A stretch of 64,000 nucleotides of DNA from NCBI GenBank assembly GCA_027886185.1, contig WOAB01000598.1, positions 1,364,001 to 1,428,000 of the forward strand, written 5' to 3'. The notes under the pieces were generated by a model that was not told the DNA's origin, did not search any database, and saw only the letters and a program-made list of their open reading frames with translations. Both the position numbers and the translations under genes were made by a program. This stretch comes from Rheum nobile. Its lineage: Eukaryota > Streptophyta > Magnoliopsida > Caryophyllales > Polygonaceae. This document shows positions 55,460-64,000 of this stretch, in pieces (within the stretch, counting starts at the first letter, position 1; the number at the start of each line of letters is the position of its first letter).

Positions 55460-55706
55460 GCACTAGACTCATCAAGGTGCCCAAAAACAAGATGGAGATT
55501 TGGTCCTTATATGGGATGATCAATAGCATGTCCAGGTATGCAGGTAGTAAGTCGATTTTTTTTAACAGGTCCCAGACTCCGGACAACGATACCTTCAACC
55601 ACTGCAAACAGACGACGACGTTGTAGATCTCGTCCGACTCGGCGAGAAGGTAGCCGGAGTCAAAGTCTACGTGGTTCGTGATGAAAGCGATGTCGTGTTG
55701 CCCTAG
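55328..55706 (+). pseudogene. Small gene resembling the N-terminal domain of MuDR transposases, poly-G frameshift
   Basis: Starts MPDSFIKVYLQVYWDGELSL at 55328, passes the 30-G run (55429-55458) as poly-Gly, then STRLIKVPKNKMEIWSLYGM follows in a different frame. One more or two fewer Gs would restore the frame. With that change exon 1 ends at 55546 (GTAAGT donor) and exon 2 runs 55576-55706 (YLQPLQTDDDVVDLVRLGEK, VYVVRDESDVVLP, stop), about 116 residues in phase. The pattern (KVYxGGxxxxxxxYxxG...VPxxxxxxxLxxxI, then an acidic linker and VxVYV) is that of the short N-terminal domain that precedes MULE transposases, but here it stands alone with no transposase core after it. Whether the G-run length is biological or a sequencing artefact decides if this is a live gene. 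Confidence 0.6.
55429..55458 (+). repeat. G30 homopolymer in coding sequence
   Basis: Thirty consecutive G residues, flanked by CTACAC and AGCACTAG. Very unusual length for a plant mononucleotide G tract and inside an open frame. Confidence 0.9.
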
Positions 55707-57089
55707 TGATGCCCGTTGGGATGCCGTGATGCGTGATGCGTGAGTGTGGAAAGGGTTGGTCCTGTAGTTTTAATGGTGTTCCTTAGTAGTTTTAATGTTG
55801 TTTCTTTTGTGTTTGGGTGTCTACTTATTAATTTCCATGGAAACTTTGTCATGGAAAGGGAAGTTTGTAAGGTTATGTGTTGTTTTGAAATGATAAAAAG
55901 TATGATCCTTTGTCCTTATTCATGTGTTTACGAGTTTTGACTATATTCATGCATGTTCAAGACAAATGTAACGTTTTCATAATGCATGAACTGATTTTCA
56001 GGACAAACGCTGTTATATTTTAGAGCAATAACAACATTGAATATGTCAACATGCGTTTTCAGGACAAATGTAACATTTTCAGGACAAATGTTGTTATATA
56101 TCAGAGCAATAACAACATATATGCAGGACAAACCACCCTAACATTACAAAATCGAATTTGTAAATACTTATTGCTTCATACACTTAAATCCTCTCAACTA
56201 CCATGATAACATAATTTTTTTCCTTAGATGATCTCACCCAAAAATGCACATTCAAAAAATATCATACCATGTTTTCTTCTTTTAGGGAGGCAAGTTCTAA
56301 GATATATAGTTTTTCAGGGCTTGTAGTTCGTCTCTCACGCGCCCTGTATCGGTTAATACGCGGTCTTCCAAAGAGGGAGAGTCTGATTAGGTATGCCAAA
56401 CTTTTTAAGTTTATATATGCACATTTCAGTCCATATATACACATTTCAATCGTAGCCTATTTCAGTCGATATATGCACATTTAAGTCCATATATGCACAT
56501 ATCAGTCCATATATGCACATTTCAGAAGAGGGGGGAATGAAGGTTGATGACAAAGGGAGATGACCCCTCTTAATTGAAGTCTTGCAATAAATATTCAAGT
56601 TTGTCAGGCCATATTTAAGTCTTACAATAAGTATTCAAGTTTGTGAGGCCATATTGAATTAAGTCAGATCCTTTCCAATGCATATCCGATTTGATCCCTC
56701 TTAATTTTCACTGAAAGACCCTTAACCCTTACTTTCCCAAATCTTCTCTTAAGCTTTTGAATAAATCTTCTCCAAAGTTATTGTTGTTTGTCAATGACTT
56801 ACCATTTTAACCTTTTTTATAAAAGACGGGTGGCTGCATTGACTCCATTCCTACACCAGTCCCATCATTGCTCTATGGAGTTCCAATGTGTCTTTTCGAC
56901 TACTCCCACACATTTAATGGCAAATGTTCTTCAAATAGCTAGTCCCGGTTGCAGCGTGGGAGCACAACAGACTCAATATTCTCTACCAAGGTTCTTCAAA
57001 TACTCCCACGCTCTCTTGGTTCTTCAAATACTCCCACGCTCTCTTGCTTCTCTACAGACTCAATATTCTCTACTCAATATTCTGAAGCC
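55707..57089. other. Spacer with phrase repeats and a chimeric duplicated segment
   Basis: 55940-56120 repeats ttttcaggacaaatgtaac and agagcaataacaacat on both sides. 56318-56365 (gttcgtctctcacgcgccct, gtatcggttaatacgcggtc) matches the transposase C-terminus at 58643-58690. It is followed directly by gagagtctgattaggtatgc at 56376, which matches the Ulp1 gene exon/intron border at 51236, including the atatatgcacatttcagtcc repeats. So pieces of both genes are fused here. 56940-57080 repeats tactcccacgctctcttg and gactcaatattctctac in front of the 57090 gene. Confidence 0.65.
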
Positions 57090-57576
57090 ATGGCTGCCGA
57101 GCATCAATTTGTGACTGGCATGTACGCAGAGGTGTATGACATGCTGCGAGCTGCAAGGGATGTTGTGGATCCTCTTGGAGGTGGGTCATTGGTTTGTGGT
57201 CGGTATCGAGTTATCCCGCGACCTTTTTTGTACTGTGTTTGACGTACTTTGTGGTTGTTGCAGGGAAGAAGATGAGCGATGCCGTATTTCAGAGCTACTT
57301 GAGCGACGTTGTCGCGAGGGATTTGGAGTTGGATGCCCTGGTGAAGGATTTGGTCCGGTTGAGGCATGAACTTGCTACGCTGAATGCGGCAGGTTCTCAG
57401 ACCCATGAAGAGCTAAGACGGATAAAGCTCAAGTTTAGACTGGTAAGGGTTTTCTTGTATATTTTCTTCCTATGTGCAAGTGACGTGCCTAAGATGCTTT
57501 GATTTTTTGAAAGATTGAGTGGGATTCCCTCTTCAATGACATCAACATTAAAAGGGTGAGCATGCGGAGTTCTTGA
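57090..57576 (+). CDS. Small three-exon coiled-coil protein, intact
   Basis: Exons 57090-57180, 57264-57442 and 57514-57576 have GT-AG borders and consistent phases (1, then 0), giving 110 residues and a stop. The protein starts MAAEHQFVTGMYAEVYDMLR, continues SDAVFQSYLSDVVARDLELD, then a heptad-like helical stretch ALVKDLVRLRHELATLNAAG, and ends IEWDSLFNDINIKRV. No zinc finger, signal peptide or membrane segment; a coiled coil around residues 55-90 is likely, suggesting a partner-binding role. I know no named family. It lies on the plus strand between the MuDR-N-terminal-like gene and the transposase remnant and shares spacer repeats with them, so it is probably cargo or an accessory gene of the Mutator-like element. 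The uninterrupted splicing and frame in a decayed neighbourhood argue for recent activity. Confidence 0.65.
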
Positions 57577-58565
57577 AGGGAGATCTGATGGCTCGCTATC
57601 TAGCTTGATGGGTGCGATTTTAATCTTCCTTACTTGGGTTGGCTATATGTGTAATGGGCTGCGGGTTGCCCGCCTTTTATATGAACTTTGCGGTGGTAGT
57701 TTTTTTGGTATGCGTGTAATGGGTATATGTGGGGATGCCTTGCCAAGGGCACATTTTTTTGGCAATGAACAGTGTAATCTCTGGATAATGTTTTTATAAC
57801 AATGTAATCTCTTAGTATGTGTGGGGATGCGTTTATGATTTTTGACCATATGCATGCGTTTTCAGGACAAATATAACGTTTTTAGAGAACATGAACACAT
57901 TGTCAGGACAAACCCTAAAGATTTTTTGGCCTAGTATATAAGGTATCCAAACCTAGTATATAAGTAGATGAGATACTCCTCCTATTGTCAATTGGTTTTA
58001 AAAGCATGATTCAAAACATTCTAGGGTTCATATGAAGAATAATAGACTACACAGATGATTGTGTTTATGTATTAAGTTTATAGACTAAGGTTCAAATCCT
58101 ATTAGCTCAAATGGTTGAGCAGATGATTGTGTTTATGTATTAAGTTTATAGATGTAGGTTGGCAGGACGTATTGAAGGTTTACAGGACATGTTTTACTTT
58201 TATAGTGATTTTTTCATCACGCAGATGAACATGTCAGGACATATACGTAGGTTTACAGGGCGTCCTAGAGTTTTACAATTTGTTCTTATGAGTTTTACAA
58301 AAATAAGAAGTAATATGTGCAACTCTTAAGCAAAGATTGAATTTATCAAGTTTATATCCCAGCCAAACGGGGAACCCCCACAAAAAGAGGTATGGTTTAA
58401 GACTATAGAGACTTAAACCATACATCTTTTCAAGCACCCAACAACAACAGACTCAATATTTACGCGACGACGTTTACCAGCATAAACGCCCAAAAAACAC
58501 CAACATGGTGACAGTTCTAAACAAAAAAAAACTAACCCAACCTCTTCCTATAATCCTTCGTCAGT
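57577..58565. other. Spacer with phrase repeats; no supported gene
   Basis: gcgttttcaggacaaatata (57853), ttgtcaggacaaaccc (57900), atgattgtgtttatgtattaagtttatag (58049 and 58122), and ggtttacaggacatg/ggtttacagggcg (58166, 58249). Frames near 57605-57799 lack domains. Confidence 0.5.
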
Positions 58566-59314
58566 CTATCTCCTTCTACAGTACTGCTTGTCGTGTCCTA
58601 GGTTGCCGCAATAAGAACACCGCCTCTTCCTAGAATAGTTCGTCTCCCACGTCGCCTTGTATCGGTTAATATGTGGCCTTCCAGGAGGACGTTTTACCTT
58701 TGGTGCATAACATCTGATGGATGACACAGCTTCAGGAACTGACCATCAGTTTGTGGGAGGAACAAGATGCACAGTTTGCTTGTACACTTCTCTCACGCAG
58801 TCGTTCTTGAACATGGGATGAACGAGATTAGTGAGTCGCACTCCTCTATCACTTGCAACCGCTATGGCATGAGCACATGGAACTTTATCAATCTGGAACA
58901 TGTTACAATCACATGTACAAGCATTAAGGTTCACAGAGTACTGATAGTTCCTTGTATAACCTCTGCTTCAAACTAGCTAAGTCTTCGAACACTCAACTTA
59001 GTTGACCTTCTGTAGTTCACTTCTACCAGCGTGTATATAGAGGGTGACAAATATTGGTCCCATTTTGAAGCCGTTTCCCTTCTTTCACAAAACCATTTAG
59101 AAATGGTCTCAAGAATCGCATCAAACAGAGCAAGAATAGGCCACTGACGTTGTGTTTTCCACAGGCCATTAAGACACTCGGCGTTGTTGCTTGTCGTAAT
59201 GTTAAACATGTTCCCATGAAAATGCGTCCTCGCCCAGATTATAACTCCAACTTCTTTTAGATATTGACCAATCTTTGGAGATGCAGCTGTTATTTGAGCA
59301 AACTGATTATTGAA
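58566..59314 (-). pseudogene. MuDR-type transposase, C-terminal part only
   Basis: Minus strand from 59314: FNNQFAQITAASPKIGQYLK, IWARTHFHGNMFNITTSNNA, ECLNGLWKTQRQWPILALFD, ISKWFCERRETASKWD, then, after a frameshift near 58970, YQYSVNLNACTCDCNMFQID-KVPCAHAIAVA, the SWIM zinc finger (CxC...CxH), a TGA at 58746-58748, RPPGRP-like basic sequence and the zinc knuckle CSYCGNLGHDKQYC ending at the stop 58566-58568. This is the order at the C-terminus of Mutator transposases, including the trailing knuckle. The DDE catalytic core and N-terminus are absent because the sequence is replaced by LTR-retroelement DNA from 59315. It could continue beyond the right edge of the window if the retroelement inserted here. 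Confidence 0.9.
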
Positions 59315-60081
59315 CACGATACTAATCTCTTTCAATCCATCCTAAAACTCATCACAAGCATAGACGAAAAGAACGATCCAATCCAACTTCCTCTCCATTC
59401 CTAATACCTCAATTAATAACCCTAAGCACATACCCATATCTTACTACTGACTTACAACCGAAGCTAACCAATAATACAGAACTCACTACTGCACTAACAC
59501 AACAAATTAACCTTCACAACAACAAATACATAGGCATCAACGAGATAAACATCACATAATACAATCATAACCAAAACAACGATCCAGGCCAGCCACCCTT
59601 CTGGTGCCGCCGGTTCGTCAACCTCGACTGCAACTCATACCTCAAACTCAACTCGTACTGGCCCACACCTCAAGATGGGAACCCAATCAATACACTCAAT
59701 CAACACAACCATACCAACAAAATTTCACAACCTTGACTAGTTACAATCAACCACTATAACACACGAAATTTAACAACCACAACCAATGGCCAACAATGGC
59801 CCACAACCACAACTAATAACGATCAACATCCATCACAAAACCACGTATTCATGTACACAGTCCACATTTAAACTATAATAGATATCACAACAATCGACCA
59901 CTTGTAACCAATAATAATATAACTCAATACTGTAAGCACATACAATTGTCCACACACACAACTGTCAATACATACAATCCAACTTATACAAATCCAACAC
60001 AAAAATCAATAACCAAGCACACAACCAATATTCAACACATAACCATTTAATCAAGTACACAACCAATTCAACATATAACCA

Positions 60082-60290
60082 ACACACACAACCGCCAACG
60101 CCTCCAATCCATCCTCCGTCTCCACCACCACATCACCATGTGAGACAATCAACACACACAACCACCAACACCTCCAATCCAACCTCCGTCTCCACCACCA
60201 CATCACCGGGTGAGACAATCAACACACATAACCACCAACACCTCCAATCCAACCTCCGTCTCCACCACCACATCACCGGGTGAGACAATC
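60082..60290. repeat. 70-bp minisatellite, three units
   Basis: tctccaccaccacatcacc starts at 60119, 60189 and 60259, each followed by gtgagacaatcaacacaca and preceded by cacctccaatccaacctccg. Located inside the LTR. Confidence 0.9.
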
Positions 60291-60519
60291 AACATACACT
60301 TTCCGGATGGGACTTTCACCATCCAACCCTTGGCCCTTAACGACGTAGGCGTGCATCCTACGCGGTTTGGTGAGACTATCATCACCTGACCCTTCAACCT
60401 TCGGGGGTACATACCCACCGAGGCCCTAAATATAAGGACTTTCACCAACCAACAACATTCCACCACTATACCGACACCAATTCAAACACTTCATACGACA
60501 ACCAATCAAATATCACATA

Positions 60520-60712
60520 ATTACATACACACACACAATCCAACACACACACACAAACTCAATCCAACACACACACACACATTCAATCCAACACACGCAC
60601 ACACACGATCCAACACACGCACACACACGATCCAACACACGTGCACACACACATTCAATCCAACACACACACACACACATTCAATCCAACACATTATCAC
60701 ACCTCATCACAC
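60520..60712. repeat. CA-rich degenerate repeat
   Basis: About eight units of acacacacacaatccaacac and variants, followed by tatcacac repeats. Confidence 0.85.
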
Positions 60713-61754
60713 ATTATCACACATCTCATCCAAGCCATTATATAGTCAAACAAACCAATTAAAATTAATAGCTCAAACAACGGTAAAATTAAACATAATC
60801 AGTTTATAAAAATATATAAGTTAGCAAGGATCCTCTTGTCTCAAGTCGAACCACAACGACCTCAGAGATCTCCAATCAACTCGAACGAACCTGCGAAATC
60901 AATCCGAGCAAAACCCTGGCGTTAATTAACTCATACCAATCCACAACCAACAAACCCCAAATTTCAAACCCTAAAATCATTCCTTAATTAATTAAGCTAA
61001 TCACCTCCAAAATCAACCCAAATTAATCCAACTCAAAAATCAACTCATGCCTTCTGCACTCATATATATACAAACTCCAAATTAATCCAAATCTGCCCAA
61101 AAATTCAGCATATATATTCATCCATATGAAGCCCAAAATTTATACCGAACGAGGACCGATCTTACCTCGTCGATACTCCCCTTCAGCAGCACAACAACGA
61201 CAACACAACAACGACACCAGTAGCGGCTCCGCAGCACCAGCCACCAGCGAGGAAGACGACGACACCAGCACACAACAGCAGACCGGAAAACAGAGGAGCA
61301 AAGGTGGCTCAACTCGTCGTCAAACACGCGGTTGTTGCCGGAAATGGCTCCTCGTCGGCGGAGACTACAACGGCGGCACAACAACAGCAGCGGCGAACAG
61401 CACGCGGGCTCGCCTCCAGATCCGGCTCAACAACGGCAGCAGCAACCTCGCACAGCTTCGATCTGGGCAGCAGCAGCTCGAACCAGCAGCGAACCGCGGA
61501 GGGGACGAAGGAGGAGAGGTCCGGTCGGCTCGCCGGAGGGAGCAACGACTGGGCACAGGGGAGGGAGTCGGGAAGGAGAACTTGGCTGAGCTGCTCGCAG
61601 GGGAAGGGATTCACGAGAGGGAGAGAGCAACGAGAGAGAGAGAGAGGGACCGAAAGTTTAGGAATTTTAATCCCAAATTCCATTTCTCCCCTTTTAAGCA
61701 AAACCCATAATTAATTTACCCTTTTGCCATTATCAACTTATTTGGGGTATTTCA

Positions 61755-61772
61755 TTCTCCCCTCCTTATAAG
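61755..61772 (-). other. Polypurine tract
   Basis: The minus strand reads CTTATAAGGAGGGGAGAA before the LTR; the preceding AGTTTCGAGGATGAAACT is the conserved end of Tekay/Del polyproteins. Confidence 0.85.
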
Positions 61773-62510
61773 AGTTTCATCCTCGAAACTAGATCAAACA
61801 GGTTCGGATAACTGTCTCTCATAACTGATTCCAGAATATACAGGACTTGCCGAAGAATAACCTTCATTGAGAATCCATTCTCTAATCTCTTTCTCAGCTG
61901 ACACACAAGAGCGATTCTGAAATCACCATATTCCATCTTCCTGAACAAAAAAAATCCGAACACTCTTCTCTGAGCAATCTCACTGATATCTCGCTCAACA
62001 TCCCATCGCATTCAGTTGTATCCACTCTTTCCCGAACCAATTTCACCTTCACCATTCTGCATCAAAACGTAACCCAAACCTTGCTTAGACATATCACTGT
62101 AGATAACAATCCTTCTGTTTCCTACAGTAACACTAACAATGACGCACAAATCAAACACTTCATGAGTTCTTTGAAACTCTCTCCTGACACCTCCTTGTTC
62201 TGAAGGTAGTCTTGTGAATATCCTCATCTCAAATCCTAAGCTGAGGATACCCTGATCTCAAGTCAATCTTTTAAAATACTGTAGCTCTTTGCAGTCTATC
62301 CCACAAATCATCCGTACGGGGAAGCGAATGCTTATTCCTGACAATCACCATATCCATCTCATTATAATCCAGACAAAGTAAAAAGAATCATCCTTCCTCT
62401 TTAACCAACAATATAGACACACTCCAAAGAGAAGCACTTGGCCCTATAAAGCCTAACTTCACCAGTTCTTCTATCTGCTCCTTCAATCTCAGCATACACA
62501 CAGATAACTG
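61766..62510 (-). pseudogene. Remnants of Ty3/gypsy reverse transcriptase, RNase H and integrase
   Basis: Minus-strand fragments in the expected order: reverse transcriptase (LKEQIEELVKLGFIGPSASL near 62490, LCLDYNEMDMVIVRNKHSLP, DLWDRLQRATVF, IDLRSGYPQL near 62245), RNase H (VIYSDMSKQGLGYVLMQNGE at about 62110-62050), and a possible integrase scrap (RWDVERDISEIAQRR near 62005). Several stops and large internal deletions (palm YVDD region and most of integrase) are evident. These are enzymes that copied and inserted the element; none can function here. Confidence 0.85.
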
Positions 62511-63263
62511 ACACAACCTTTTCTTAGCAGTCTTACAGCTGTCATTGCACTAACAATTATGCCAGAGTCTCTAGGATCATGACTCAACACATGCATTAAA
62601 CCCTAATCTGCTGTTACGGTAACTGTCATCTTTCTGTAGTCACAGTCACACTCTGTTCCTCAGCTCAGCCAAATCCATAGTCGTAAAATCCCACTTTCAG
62701 ATACAGACCGGGTTCTCTGTTTCTTACTACTCCCAATATCAACAGTCTAATCAAAATCATCTGTAGTAGTCTCTATAATCAATCACTCATCAACATACTG
62801 CTCACTGATCGTACAACTGAGCCTCGCCATCGAGATTCCACCTCGGAACACAACCATATCTGAATGCGCTTAATCTGTCCTGTTCAACCTTAACAATAAC
62901 AGCAGCACACAACAAATTCATACCGAATCATCACTACTAAACTACCTGCATCAACCTTTTGACGATAAGCTCAACGGCCTCATCCTCTACCATACTCATA
63001 CCTTTTAAATCTCTAGCACGTCCCACTTATCAGGGAACGCACCATAAAATTTACTTAACAACATTAAACATCACATATGAAATTAATCATCAATACTCAA
63101 CGTCACATATAAAACATTAGCATAAAACATCGCAAACAACACTTACCAACGCAACTCACTACAGGTTGACAGCAAGGATTCCTGATCACCCGATCGTTCA
63201 TAACAACAACGTATAAAAATTCTCAAGTTGAAAACTCGGAAAGAACACATTTTTTTGAAAAGA
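62511..63263 (-). other. Degenerate interior of the retroelement, no supported frame
   Basis: Expected to contain gag and protease from its position, but no zinc knuckle or protease motif was seen. Confidence 0.4.
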
Positions 63264-63275
63264 GCTCTGATACCA
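63264..63275 (-). other. Primer-binding site, initiator tRNA-Met type
   Basis: The minus strand reads TGGTATCAGAGC five bases from the LTR end at 63281. Confidence 0.95.
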
Positions 63276-63280
63276 ACTTC

Positions 63281-64000
63281 TGTAACACCCCCAGGCCAGT
63301 GGTGCTACAGTGCCATAATCCGGAAGGATTATAAGGCGGGTGAAAAGAAAAAAATGCAAAACATGACCCATATATATAATATATCAAAAGCAGCATAGCG
63401 GAAAACCTGTAAAACCTGTCCAGAGTTTGAAACCACCAACAACTTAACATACTGAAATACAACCATTTACAAACCAAAAACCAACACCAATACAATAGAT
63501 ACAACCCATTCAAAGTCCGAAACCAAAACGACACGTGAAACAAGTCAAGTCCAAACCAAAAGAGTAGAGTTCTCGACTCCAAAACCGACGATGATCAGGA
63601 ACCTCCTTGCTGGCGCTGAACCTGAAAAGCCTGATTGACTGAGGGACCCGATACCCCAGCCAACCACGGCACGTAAACCGCAGTTGGTCAGTCTCGTGAA
63701 AGACTATGGCAAGATTAGCCCAGCCAAAACAGTTTCAAAACCATAGAATTTTCATGGCAATCAACAATACCAAACAACAACAGATTATACAATATATATA
63801 TATAATATATACCATATCATACCGACCAATCAACATAAAACACACGCCTAAACACAACACACTCTATCACATAATCATCCATTACTCAATCTTATCCAAT
63901 TCTACACGATACTAATCTCTTTCAATCCATCCTAAAACTCATCACAAGCATAGACGAAAAGAACGATCCAATCCAACTTTCTCTCCATTCCTAATACCTC
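63281..64000 (-). repeat. 5' LTR, continues beyond window
   Basis: Plus strand starts TGTAACACCCCCAGGCC, the mirror of an LTR end. Its 63905-64000 segment matches the other LTR at 59315-59410. Confidence 0.9.

Larger units (their letters stand above)
48603..59314 (+). mobile_element. Multi-gene Mutator-like element, Ulp1-carrying (KAONASHI-like), right end lost
   Basis: Left terminus at 48603 (GGCGGAATTGC) resembles the termini at 3013, 4563 and 11141. Contents in order: DUF1985-Ulp1 gene (+), GRF-zinc-finger membrane protein gene (-), small MuDR-N-terminal-like gene (+), small coiled-coil gene (+), and the C-terminal third of a MuDR transposase (-). Ulp1-like proteases in Mutator elements are the defining feature of KAONASHI-type MULEs; the other three companions are inferred members because they share spacer repeats and sit within one interval. 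The right end is missing: a truncated LTR retroelement replaces the transposase N-terminus at 59315. No target duplication can be tested. Confidence 0.65.
59315..61754 (-). repeat. 3' LTR, truncated at 59315
   Basis: On the minus strand it begins TGAAATACCCCAAATAAG at 61754 directly after the polypurine tract. The abrupt junction to transposase sequence at 59315 lacks the TGTAACACCCC end seen at 63281. The GC-rich frames at 61118-61714 on both strands are repeated-CAG/CTG-like LTR leader sequence, not genes. Confidence 0.85.
59315..64000 (-). mobile_element. Decayed Tekay/Del-like LTR retrotransposon, truncated, running off the right edge
   Basis: Minus-strand order: 5' LTR from beyond 64000 to 63281, initiator-Met primer site, about 1.5 kb interior with broken polymerase, polypurine tract, 3' LTR from 61754 down to 59315. 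The last 95 bases of the window (from 63905) repeat 59315-59410 with one difference seen, confirming the LTR pair and implying an LTR of about 3.06 kb, of which about 0.62 kb is missing from the 3' copy. The interior has lost gag and most of pol. Confidence 0.85.

Noticed and set aside
57605..57855. A small hydrophobic protein gene
   Set aside because: No conserved motif, overlapping frames on both strands, and location in repeat-rich spacer.
61118..61714. Several overlapping frames on both strands up to 194 residues
   Set aside because: Located in the 3' LTR; Gln/Arg/Ser-rich sequence from CAG-like repeats, with stop-poor GC content explaining the open frames.

Overview
The window is plant nuclear DNA from a repeat-dense, AT-rich region. 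The evidence is plant-type Athila, Copia and Tekay/Del-like retroelements, primer-binding sites matching plant tRNA-Asp and initiator tRNA-Met, GT-AG introns, TTTAGGG-type telomere-like sequence and captured plant genes (BKI1-like, RPA1-like). A eudicot is likely and an asterid is only a guess. There is no rRNA, tRNA gene, CRISPR array or bacterial-style operon. Most coding sequence belongs to transposable elements (TEs) and is decayed. The only reading frames that look intact are one retroelement accessory ORF (39487-40725, minus) and two small spliced genes inside a Mutator-like element (53797-54498 minus, 57090-57576 plus).

Layout, left to right. 1-2.6 kb: Athila-type gag (one nonsense codon), tRNA-Asp primer-binding site and LTR, minus strand. 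2.6-4.56 kb: a Mutator-like terminus and a Copia gag/LTR relic. 4.56-11.14 kb: a large inverted structure with two BKI1/MAKR-like gene fragments pointing inward from similar termini, separated by a peculiar family of short phrase repeats in both orientations. 11.1-15.2 kb: non-coding, then about 65-bp and about 155-bp tandem arrays, the latter bracketed by two Helitron-like 3' ends. 15926-23187: a structurally complete, young, non-coding LTR retrotransposon with two 2485-bp LTRs and target duplication AAAAG. 23.3-25.8 kb: a multi-exon RPA1-like pseudogene. 26.4-27.2 kb: degenerate telomere-like repeats. 27.7-29 kb: an unrecognised broken gene. 30.5-31.3 kb: about 297-bp tandem duplications. 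32821-36564: a hAT transposon with perfect 8-bp target duplication and dead transposase. 36982-37237: a fold-back MITE. 37544-47160: a non-autonomous Athila-like element (minus) lacking RT/RNase H/integrase, carrying a nested solo LTR (43576-46214, target duplication CAGCA). 48603-59314: a multi-gene Mutator-like element of the Ulp1-carrying (KAONASHI-like) kind. 59315-64000: a decayed Tekay/Del-like element, minus strand, truncated into the Mutator transposase and running off the right edge.

The most interesting locus is the Mutator-like element at 48.6-59.3 kb. It holds a DUF1985-Ulp1 protease gene with the expected catalytic cysteine replaced by tyrosine, an intact two-exon GRF-zinc-finger/transmembrane gene on the opposite strand, a small gene resembling the N-terminal domain of MuDR transposases with a 30-G run in its coding sequence, an intact three-exon coiled-coil gene, and the C-terminal part of a MuDR transposase (SWIM plus zinc knuckle). 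Its introns and spacers carry the same CCTGAC/GTCAGG phrase repeats found at 6-9.3 kb, and its left terminus resembles the termini around the BKI1 fragments, so the two regions probably belong to one element family. All coordinates, splice sites and identities were read by eye; no alignment or database search was run.
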